Shown here: piece after piece, positions 25,263-34,500 of the stretch
Layout of the letters: every line of letters starts with the position of its first letter
Numbering within the stretch: position 1 is the first letter of the stretch
Assembly (NCBI GenBank): GCA_002869385.1
Contig: PKTB01000012.1
Coordinates: forward strand, 1-64,000
Direction of reading: 5' to 3'
Source: Marinilabiliales bacterium
Lineage (GTDB): Bacteria; Bacteroidota; Bacteroidia; Bacteroidales; ML635J-15
Length of the DNA stretch: 64,000 bases
The notes under the pieces: model-generated
The model's input: the letters and a program-made list of their open reading frames with translations, nothing else
Database searches by the model: none
Told to the model about the DNA's origin: nothing
Program-made: the position numbers and the translations under genes

Positions 25263-27323
25263 TTACTGTGTAGTAAGTTTTAGAGCTTTGTTGAGGTTTT
25301 CCTGGGCTTTTGTGATTGAAGGGTCAAGGCGGATAACAGTTTGGTAGTCTGCAATTGCATTGGGATACTCTCCCAAGACAAAATAATTATTTCCCCGATT
25401 GAAATATGCCATTGTATAATTCGGATTTAAGGATATTATTTTCCCAAAGTCTTCGATAGCTTTTCTATAATTTTCTAATGCCTGATATGCAAGACCACGA
25501 TTGAAATAAATCATTTCGGCCTGAGGTTCAATTGTTTCTGCTTTATCAAAATCTGCAATAGCTTCATCATATTGTTGCAAGTTAAGATATGCTACCCCTC
25601 TATTAACATATGCAATTACAAACTCTGGATTATTGTTGATAGATTTATCGAAATCATTTATTGCTTCATGATAATTACCCAATGCCAGATAATCCAAACC
25701 GCGATTGTAATATGCATTATAAAATTCAGGATTTAACTCTATAGATTTGCTGTAATCCGCAACTGCCAGATCGTGCTTATAAGTTCGTGAATAAGCAAGT
25801 CCCCTATTGTAATAGGCTGTTCCGTATCCCGGACTTATGCTGACTGCTTTCGAATAGTCAGCAATAGCATTATCAAAATCTCCCAATTTAGAATATACAT
25901 TTGCTCTATTGTAATATACAATCGCATACTTATCTGAAAGCTCAATCGATTTTGAATAAAACTCAATTGCTTTTTGCCAGTTTTCCTTCAATTCATAAGC
26001 ATTACCAAGGTTTACATAAGGTCTTGGTTTATTTGGAGATTTAGCTACTGCATCTGTCCATAATGAAATCTCATCTTGCCAGACTTTATTGCGATTAAAA
26101 GTCATATATGAAGATAACAAGACTATTGAAAGTAAAACTCCAATGAGCAGTTTTTGATGCTTATCGAATAAATAATTTGACAGAATAAGCAATACTGCTA
26201 GAATTATCCCAATGGATGGTAAATATGTACGATGTTCAAAAAACACATCCTGAATAGGAATTATACTTGCTTCAATCGAGATTGCAATAAAAAACCAGAT
26301 TATTCCAAATGACAGAAGCCTGTTTCGCTTATAAAAGTAATAAACTAAAAAAAGCAATGCCAAAACCATACTCAAACCTGCCAAAACACCAATATCGGCA
26401 AAAGACGTTTTTAGTGCAATATCATGATCAATATTCTGATTGACAGGAACTACAATCATTTGCAAGTACTTTGGAATTACAGATAATTGAGTTAAGAAAT
26501 AATTGTAAGACGTAATTACTTCAGCATTTCCCATTGCCTGATTCGGAGGTAATGGTTTAAACACTGAGAATGAAAACCAGTAAATTACAAACCCGGCTAT
26601 TAAAATTAAGCCTGCACCAAGAAATAAAACATTTCTTTTCTTCAGATTACTAAAGATCTTACCAGACCTAAACAAAAAGAACTCTACTGACAATAACATT
26701 ATTTGTAGTGTATATGCGTTCTCTTTTGAGAAAAAAGCAAGAAACGAAAAAACAATTAATACAAAGGCCAAAAATCCTTTTCTAATTGAATTAAAAGAAT
26801 TAATCCTCAGTTTTAAATAAACTAAAATTGCAGCTATATAAAACATTGTTGCCAATGCATTCTGTCTTTGGATTATATATGTTACAGACTGAGTCCCCAA
26901 AGGATTAACAGCAAAAATTACAGCAGTAAAAAATGCCAGTAATTTTATTTCTTTGAGTGTTTTATAATCTTTAAGAACAGGTGTCTCGAACAGTTTTAGA
27001 ACAAAAAAGAAAATCAATGCAGATGTTAATAAATGAATTATGAAATTTACAAGATGATAAGTAAAAACGTCTTCCTGGCTAAAGTGATAATTAACAACAA
27101 AGGTAAACATACTTACTCTTCGATTTGGGCTAAAATTCCACCATGAGTCAAAGTCATTAAGATCTTGAATACTTTTATTATTTACAATATTATCATAATC
27201 ATCAAAATGAAAAGAACAATCAAAAGAATTTGAATAAGCAATAAACGTAATTACGACTATTAGAAAAAGTAAGAAGATGTTTTTGAGGCCTTTCTTATTC
27301 GTATTTACAGTTTGAGTTTTCAT
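25263..27323 (-). CDS. TMTC-like membrane protein with TPR repeats (copy 1)
   Basis: 686 residues. After the first membrane helix comes SFHFDDYDNIVNN, the Asp-Asp loop of GT-C/O-mannosyltransferase-like proteins and eukaryotic TMTCs. About ten further helices follow to about residue 410, including the conserved NPLGTQSVTYIIQRQNALAT loop and FFEHRTYLPSIGI. Residues about 430-680 hold seven TPR units of the form AYYNRGxxYxxLGxYxxAIxD. It starts within the last bases of copy 2 (4-bp overlap). Probably inner-membrane with the TPRs in the periplasm. A role in glycosylating exported proteins is an inference from the family. Confidence 0.8.
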   Translation of the reverse strand: MKTQTVNTNKKGLKNIFLLFLIVVITFIAYSNSFDCSFHFDDYDNIVNNKSIQDLNDFDSWWNFSPNRRVSMFTFVVNYHFSQEDVFTYHLVNFIIHLLTSALIFFFVLKLFETPVLKDYKTLKEIKLLAFFTAVIFAVNPLGTQSVTYIIQRQNALATMFYIAAILVYLKLRINSFNSIRKGFLAFVLIVFSFLAFFSKENAYTLQIMLLSVEFFLFRSGKIFSNLKKRNVLFLGAGLILIAGFVIYWFSFSVFKPLPPNQAMGNAEVITSYNYFLTQLSVIPKYLQMIVVPVNQNIDHDIALKTSFADIGVLAGLSMVLALLFLVYYFYKRNRLLSFGIIWFFIAISIEASIIPIQDVFFEHRTYLPSIGIILAVLLILSNYLFDKHQKLLIGVLLSIVLLSSYMTFNRNKVWQDEISLWTDAVAKSPNKPRPYVNLGNAYELKENWQKAIEFYSKSIELSDKYAIVYYNRANVYSKLGDFDNAIADYSKAVSISPGYGTAYYNRGLAYSRTYKHDLAVADYSKSIELNPEFYNAYYNRGLDYLALGNYHEAINDFDKSINNNPEFVIAYVNRGVAYLNLQQYDEAIADFDKAETIEPQAEMIYFNRGLAYQALENYRKAIEDFGKIISLNPNYTMAYFNRGNNYFVLGEYPNAIADYQTVIRLDPSITKAQENLNKALKLTTQ

Positions 27324-29296
27324 TGAGAAGTATTTCCTTCCATATTAAAGACAACATAATTTATATTCTGTTGTAATCCGGGATAATCCGGAGCGTTTTG
27401 ACTTACCAGAATAAAATAATCATATGCTTCCTGCCACTTTTCCTGATTCATTAAAACTACTGCTCGACCATAATATGCATTGATATTTCCAGGATTCAAT
27501 TTAATAGCCTGATAATAATAATTAACTGCCTGGTCATAGTTTTTAAGATTATCATTCGCGACAGCACAGTTAAAGGCACCATTAGGATAATCAGGTTTAA
27601 GCTTTATTGTGTTTTCAAAATCTGATAATGCGTTTTGCCAATCTCCAAGGTTTGCCAAAGCTACACCACGATTATAATGAGCATCGACAAAATCGGGGTC
27701 TATCTCAATAATCTTATTGTAATCAACAATTGCATCATTCCAATTTTGTTGAGTGCTATAAATTACTCCTCTATTCCAGCGGGCAAGTTTTAAATTTGTA
27801 TTTATATCAATTGCAGTAGAAAAGTCGCTTATTGCTTTGTCCAGTTGGTTTCTATTTACGTATATTAATCCTCTGTTCATCCAGGCAATCGAAAATGAAG
27901 AGTCCAGTTCGATTGCTTTAGTGTAATCATTAAATGCAAGATCCAATTGTCCTGAACGATTATATGCCAAGCCTCTGTTAGCATATGCTCTGGATTTATT
28001 TGGAGACTTTTGTACGACATCATTCCATAAACTAAAATCAGTTTTCCAAATGAGGTTTCTTTGATATGTTAAAAATGAAAATATAAGCAATGGGATAATC
28101 ATTAATACATAGAAGACTTTTCTGTTTTTATCATATAAAAGGTAGTAAATGCCACTTACAAAAGCAATAAAAAATCCTACAGATGGCAAATATGTGCGAT
28201 GCTCAAAGATAACATCAGCAAGAGGAATAAAGCTTGATTCTATTGAAAGAGTTATAAAGAACCAAAATATTCCATATGAAACCAGCCTGTTTCTATTATA
28301 AATATATATTCCGTATCCGACGATTAGACATAAAATTAAAAAGCTAATAATTGTCCTGAATTCAAAAAAGCTTTGAGCAATTCGATAATCGTAATCCAGG
28401 TTTTGATTTAGAGGAAAAATAAATAATTGAATGTATTTAAGTATTACACTAAATTGTGTCAATAAATAATTCCAGGGAGTTATTAATACAGTGCTACTGT
28501 ACGATTCTGTCGGATCAATTGGATTAAAAATAGAAGGACTGAATTGAGAAAAGACCAAAATTCCTGAAATTATCAGAATAACCAGAACAATGTATGTTTT
28601 ATAATTTTTAAATATTGATAAGAATTTCTCCTTTTTGAAAAGGAATAACTCAGTCATTACAATTATAACAGGTAAGGTATAAGCGTTTTCCTTCGATAGG
28701 GCTGCAATAATAAATGACAAGAATACAAGCAAATACCCGACAATCTTTAAATACAATTTCGGATTTTTAATCCTGACATATAAATAAATACACAATGCCA
28801 GCAAATAAAAAAGCGATGCCATAGCAGCTTGCCTTTGAATTATATATGTAACCGATTGTGTTGCTAGAGGATGTGCAACAAAAAACAATGCAACTATAGC
28901 TGCAATCTTTTCTTTTATTGTACTTATTTTATATGGCTCAGTTACAGGTAACGAGAGTAGAAGTATGACGAAAAAATACACCAAAAATCCATTTATAATG
29001 TGTATGCTTAGATTCACGAGATGATAATAGTAAACATCCAGTTCATGAAAATGATAATTAAGTACAAAAGTCATAGTACTTATCGGTCGAAATTTACTGT
29101 AATTCCTCCAGGAATCAACATCATGAATATCGTGAATTGCAGGATTATCAACTATATGGTCGTAATCGTCAAAATGAAAGCTGCAATCGAATGAGTTTGA
29201 ATAAATTATAATACCAAGAACTGCAATAATCAGTAAAGCAAAAACATTAAAGTGCTTTTGCTTCTTATTATGCTTAGTATTTTTTGAGTTTTTCAA
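27320..29296 (-). CDS. TMTC-like membrane protein with TPR repeats (copy 2)
   Basis: 658 residues, a clear paralog of copy 1: SFHFDDYDHIVDN after helix 1, FVAHPLATQSVTYIIQRQAA, IFEHRTYLPSVGF, then six TPR units from about residue 430 (e.g. AHYNRGVALANLGDWQNALS). The C-terminus is shorter than in copy 1. It is the first gene of the pair; a Bacteroidota promoter sits at 29317-29347. The stop overlaps the start of copy 1 (ATGA), so the proteins are made together and may form a heteromer. Confidence 0.8.
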   Translation of the reverse strand: MKNSKNTKHNKKQKHFNVFALLIIAVLGIIIYSNSFDCSFHFDDYDHIVDNPAIHDIHDVDSWRNYSKFRPISTMTFVLNYHFHELDVYYYHLVNLSIHIINGFLVYFFVILLLSLPVTEPYKISTIKEKIAAIVALFFVAHPLATQSVTYIIQRQAAMASLFYLLALCIYLYVRIKNPKLYLKIVGYLLVFLSFIIAALSKENAYTLPVIIVMTELFLFKKEKFLSIFKNYKTYIVLVILIISGILVFSQFSPSIFNPIDPTESYSSTVLITPWNYLLTQFSVILKYIQLFIFPLNQNLDYDYRIAQSFFEFRTIISFLILCLIVGYGIYIYNRNRLVSYGIFWFFITLSIESSFIPLADVIFEHRTYLPSVGFFIAFVSGIYYLLYDKNRKVFYVLMIIPLLIFSFLTYQRNLIWKTDFSLWNDVVQKSPNKSRAYANRGLAYNRSGQLDLAFNDYTKAIELDSSFSIAWMNRGLIYVNRNQLDKAISDFSTAIDINTNLKLARWNRGVIYSTQQNWNDAIVDYNKIIEIDPDFVDAHYNRGVALANLGDWQNALSDFENTIKLKPDYPNGAFNCAVANDNLKNYDQAVNYYYQAIKLNPGNINAYYGRAVVLMNQEKWQEAYDYFILVSQNAPDYPGLQQNINYVVFNMEGNTSQ

Positions 29297-29316
29297 TGTT
29301 TAATTATTTAACTTAT

Positions 29317-29347
29317 CAAAAATAAGTAAAACAATCTTTTATAACAA
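29317..29347 (-). promoter_or_regulatory. Bacteroidota promoter of the TMTC-like pair
   Basis: Minus strand TTG (29345-29347), 20-bp spacer, TATTTTTG (29317-29324). Start of transcription would be about 15 bp before the ATG. Confidence 0.5.
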
Positions 29348-29377
29348 GAATTTACTGTCTCAATTCACCTCAATACT

Positions 29378-31567
29378 CTACTTTCTGATGAGTCGCGTAT
29401 TCAAAATCTCATCTTCGCTAATACATCTTAAATTATAGACAGCAGATTTTAGGTCTTTGAGCTGAATAGTAGTATTAAAGGTATTATTCGTTAGTTTATA
29501 TGATTTTAGAAAGACTAATTTGCCAAATTCGTCATAGATTTGCAATTCAAGTTTTTCACCTGTAATATTTTCTACGCTTATTTTTACTTCTGAATCAAAT
29601 GGATTTGGATATGCTGTCAATTTTGGGGAAAAATATATCTCCTCATCACAATTAAGACTAACTACATTAAATAATGTTGACTTACCATTACAATCCACTT
29701 GCTTTAGTCGATAATATGAGTAATCGTACTGTTCATTTTTATCTACAAATCTATAATTCAATAAACCATTATAATTTCCAGCACCTTTAACACGCGCTAT
29801 TTCAGAAAAGCCATCTTTACCATTTGATTTTTCAAGTATAAAGTAATCGTTGTTTGTTTCAGAAGCTGTTGACCATTCAATTACAGTACCTTTATCAGAG
29901 CATTTTGCATCAAAATTTATCAGCGTCACGGGTAAAGGTTTAAAATACGTCTGAATGTACGTAGGTAATCCTATCCCTGAGGCATTTCCTCCCAGATAAA
30001 CACCATAATCTGAATATGTAGCTCCTGCTTTTGAGGCTGTATAAACTACATCCGGATCTGTAATTATTCCTAACCATGAATTTAGGTAATTTACACTTCC
30101 TCCTATTCCATTTGCATCTTTGGCAACATAAATATTGCCATCGGGAGCAATTTGTAAAGCACCAAGTCCGCTATAATTACTTCCTCCGGTAACTGCAGAC
30201 ACAGCAATCTCAATTTCAGAAGCAGCAATTGCTGCTTCTGTACCAAGGCTAATATCGTATTGCAGAATATTATTATGTTCCCAGCCTGTTGTGTATAGTT
30301 TTGTTCCATCGGGTGAAAATTCAATCCCGTAAGCATAGGTCCTGCTTGTAGTAAGAGTCATCGGATTGGAAACAATTCCTGTTGCAGGGTCAAAATCAAA
30401 AAGCTGAGTTGTATGAGCACCAAGAACGTTTAAAGCAAGTTTTGTTCCGTCAGGCGATACTTTCATATATCCTGCCGAATACCAACCGTTTGAACTATCA
30501 TAATGTACAATACCTGCAGAAGAGGTAACGGGTGTTGTATTTATCCCGGAAGATGAAATTAAATATGCCAGAAAATTATTATTACCCCAATCATGTGTCA
30601 CAACCCAAATATCATTACCGTTTGCATGGTTAACTGCTGTAATCTTTTCAGTGTGTGGATTATTTAACTCGATATTCTTTTGTCCTGAAACCACATCTCC
30701 TAATCCACCATTTAAACTCATATCCACAACAGAGTAACACAAACCTTTATGGCCGAACTCATAATCTCCATTACGATACAAAGTAAAAATATAATATATA
30801 TCAGAATCTGTTGGATGTGGAACAACCAGACTACTTTGAGTTGATGAATTTGAACCATACAAACCCGCTCCGTTAGACATAACAGAATTTGTTGCATCCA
30901 TTACCATCTCACCATCAGTATAAAACAAAATATCACCATTTTCATCAGAAATAGAAGAGCATCCTTCCCATTGATCTATAATGCTTCCAGTACCTGCTAA
31001 AGGGGGATCATATCTAAAGTCCAATGATGCTCCAAAACCGAAATGCCACACTGACTCATGACCTCCGTTACCAATATATACAGCTTCTTCGTACATTTCC
31101 ATTTCCTCAATTCCGGTATATGTTGTACCGTTATTTGCAGTAATACTTATTCGATATCTTGTATAAGATGTTGTATTTGAAAATTCAAATGTTTTTTGAT
31201 CGCTTACTGTCCATGTATTTATGCCTGTTTGCGTATCGAGAACGACCCATTGGGTGCCATCCCATGCTTCAAAAGTCCAATCTTTTGGTGCAGATGAACA
31301 TTCAAGAGGTCTGGTAAATATAGAATATGCAGCAATTGTTTTTTCCTGCTCAAACTCATATTCAAGCCAACCTGTTGTTGTACCATTTGCCGTATACCAT
31401 CCGTAGTTATTAATAAGATCGTTAAATGCATTTTCACCAACATACGATGCACTAAAGTATGAACTTTCTGTGGCAGTACCGAAATGACATTGATCGTGAG
31501 TATATACTGTTGCGAATGAAAGATTGAATAATACTAAAAGACAAATTACTAATACAGCTTTCTTCAT
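29378..31567 (-). CDS. T9SS cargo protein with discoidin-like and beta-propeller domains
   Basis: The ORF extends to 31615, but the signal peptide MKKAVLVICLLVLFNLSFA starts at 31567, which avoids overlap with the gene upstream. Residues about 20-165 resemble an F5/8-type (discoidin) domain (NAFNDLINNYGWYTANG, KDWTFEAWDG, YTRYRISITANNG). A propeller-like region follows with WEGCSSISDENGDILFYTDG and SPDGTKLYTTGWE, then the LPVTLINFDAKC module and a C-terminal sorting domain (LTAYPNPFDSEVKI ... RLIRK). About 729 residues. Exported by Sec, then T9SS, to the surface. Carbohydrate binding is possible but unproven. Confidence 0.82.
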   Translation of the reverse strand: MKKAVLVICLLVLFNLSFATVYTHDQCHFGTATESSYFSASYVGENAFNDLINNYGWYTANGTTTGWLEYEFEQEKTIAAYSIFTRPLECSSAPKDWTFEAWDGTQWVVLDTQTGINTWTVSDQKTFEFSNTTSYTRYRISITANNGTTYTGIEEMEMYEEAVYIGNGGHESVWHFGFGASLDFRYDPPLAGTGSIIDQWEGCSSISDENGDILFYTDGEMVMDATNSVMSNGAGLYGSNSSTQSSLVVPHPTDSDIYYIFTLYRNGDYEFGHKGLCYSVVDMSLNGGLGDVVSGQKNIELNNPHTEKITAVNHANGNDIWVVTHDWGNNNFLAYLISSSGINTTPVTSSAGIVHYDSSNGWYSAGYMKVSPDGTKLALNVLGAHTTQLFDFDPATGIVSNPMTLTTSRTYAYGIEFSPDGTKLYTTGWEHNNILQYDISLGTEAAIAASEIEIAVSAVTGGSNYSGLGALQIAPDGNIYVAKDANGIGGSVNYLNSWLGIITDPDVVYTASKAGATYSDYGVYLGGNASGIGLPTYIQTYFKPLPVTLINFDAKCSDKGTVIEWSTASETNNDYFILEKSNGKDGFSEIARVKGAGNYNGLLNYRFVDKNEQYDYSYYRLKQVDCNGKSTLFNVVSLNCDEEIYFSPKLTAYPNPFDSEVKISVENITGEKLELQIYDEFGKLVFLKSYKLTNNTFNTTIQLKDLKSAVYNLRCISEDEILNTRLIRK

Positions 31568-31592
31568 AGGAAAATCAAAAGAAACTAATAAA

Positions 31593-34500
31593 CTATTTTC
31601 TAATAATTTTGTCATTTAATATCACATCATTAGAGATACAACGGAGATTATAAACTGCAGATTTTAACTCATCAAGCTGGAGGACAGTTTTAAAACTATT
31701 GCTATTGAGTTTATACTTTTGTGTGAGGATTAGCTTTCCGAGTTCGTCGAAAATCTGCAATTCAATAAAATCTCCATTAATATTTTCAATATTTACTGTT
31801 AATTCATCAATAAAAGGATTGGGATAGACTGTCATTTTTGGTTCATTTATACAATTTTCTGAACAGTTTAGACTAATTATTTCGAAAATTGACTCTTTTC
31901 CATCATAATCCACCTGTTTTAACCTGTAGTAATTATCACCATTATTCAGATTTTCATCAAAATAATTATAATTGATAGGCTCGTGTGAATTTCCTGCACC
32001 ATCAATGCGAGCAATTTCTACAAATTCATCCTTTCCATTTGATTTCTCAAGTACAAAGTAGTCGTTATTTATTTCAGACATAGTTTGCCACTCCAGAAGA
32101 GCACCACCATCGATACAGTTTGCTTTAAAGTAGGTGAGCTCAACAGGAAGAGGGATTTGTGAATCTTTTCCTCCAAAAGTAACCTGATGAGATCCTTTTG
32201 CCGCAAATGGGATCGTACTACTACTGGTAATATAACCATTCTGATAATCTCCAATTGGTGTACCTCCTGCATCCTTCCAAATTCCATCCCAATATGCAAC
32301 AGTTAAATATTCGTCTAAGAAATTTGTAGTTGATGGGGTACAAAAATCATGTATTTCGCAAGGGTTATTATTTTTCCAATACAAACTCACTGCAATATCA
32401 GCTGACGATGTGACATCCCAATATTCTCTTGATGTAGTATGTGTTAAAGGTGATTCATGTGTCCAATCGTGATACCACCAAGTATTTAAATCTTGATTAT
32501 CAAAATAATATTCAATTGTTGCTGTTCCACTTGTTGCTCCACTATTAGTGATAATAGGTGCCCATATCGAGTATAATTGACTACCAGAGCCTATGTCTCT
32601 TGTAGTATAGTCTCCAAGTGCAAAAGTAAATGCTCCTGTACCTGTTCTTTGTGCAGGTCCATCAATATAACTCGTTGATGTGCCGGCATTTGAATTTGCA
32701 GTACTTGTAAATATAACTGTGTTGGAATTAGTATTTACAATACCACTAGTAAATGTTGCAGAATTATCAATAGTCATGTCATCACTTAACAGGATTCCTC
32801 CTGTATTATTAATGAGCACATTCCCGAAACTTGAATTTGAATTTACTGTTTGCTTACTAGTTCCTTCAAAACGGACGGTACTGCTATTATGTGTATGAGT
32901 TCCATTAACATCAGACCAATCACCTTTAAGAATAATCGTTTTTCCATTTGCATTAAAATAACCTGAATTTATTGCAACATCATTATTTACGACCAAAGGT
33001 TGGGCGCCGTTAAGTATAGTAGGATTAACATCACTACCTCCATCATCAAAGAAATTATAGACATAAACATCTGTTGAATTTACAATAATATTTGGAGCAA
33101 AATTATCACTATCTGATCTCCCACGTAAAAGACCAGCATCACCATGATAAGTTCCATTAAGTGTTAGATTGTCACCCACTCCAAGGCTTCCTCCATCCTG
33201 ATATATATAACCTCCTGAATTAAGAGTAATACCGGCTCCGGTGGTTACTTTTCCATCATTCAAATCAAGAACACCACTAATTGTCAGGTTTCCATTATTT
33301 GCATTAGCAGTTCTCCAATATGCTGAAGAACCTGTCAAATCGACTTCAGCACCTGATGCTATTGTTGCTGAACCTGTAGTTGCATTTATTGTATATAGGT
33401 CATAGTTATTAATTAAGAATGTGCCATTATTAACATTAAAATTTCTATTGACTGACATGTTACTAAGCATTGTAATAGTAGCCGAATTTGTACAAGTAAC
33501 ATCGTAAAACAACTTTGTACTTGCTGTACCACCGGCATTTATATTTTTATTTGATGAACCATCAAAAGTAACCAAGCCGGTTCCACAATTAAATGTACCT
33601 AAGTTAGTCCAGTCTCCACCACAATATATACTCTTGCTGTTAGATTCTAAAGTCCCACCAGTGTTTATAAAAATATTACCATTAGCATCAAGAACACCAA
33701 AATCAGTTGCATATAAATCGACATACCTATTTGATGATACTCCAATATTATTAAAATAACATTCAGCAGCTGTTAAATGCACCCACAAATAGCGATTACT
33801 TGCCGGAGTGCCATCAAAGATCACACTACCACCATCACCTCTAAAATGAATACCATCATAAGTTCTAAAATATTGACTTATCCATAAGTTACCACCATCC
33901 ATATCAAAATATGCATCAGTTGTTCCTCCATAAAGAATAAAATATCCTACATCTAAATTCCCAGAAGTCATTGTAACTCTTGAACCTTGGCGTGCTTGAA
34001 AACCACTAGGAGCATTTATTCTTCCTGAACCAATATTCACATAAACATCATAATCAGCAGGATCATTATTATCATAATTTGCCAAAAAATAGGTTGAACA
34101 GGTTAAGATATATCCGTTTGTGTTAAATGTTCCTTTCCAAGGTTCACAACGATAACAACGAAATGAATTTGCCATATTTATCGTACTTGTAGAACTTGTC
34201 TTATTAAATCTTAAATATCCAAAATGATTTGTACTTGCACTTGCCTGAATAGTAACCGGAGAAGTTGAACCATCAAAATAAACAGGATATGAACTACTCG
34301 TTGAGACACTGGTTACCGATCCTGTTGAACTATCCCAATCACCCCCGATATAAATTATATTACTACCTGTAGCAAAAGTACCGGAAATGTACATATCATT
34401 ATCAACATCTAAATATCCGGACAAGGTTTTAGTCCCCCCTGTTACTCTTAAATTATAAAATTTCTTTCCAACAGCAGTACCTCCTGTAGTTATAATTGCA

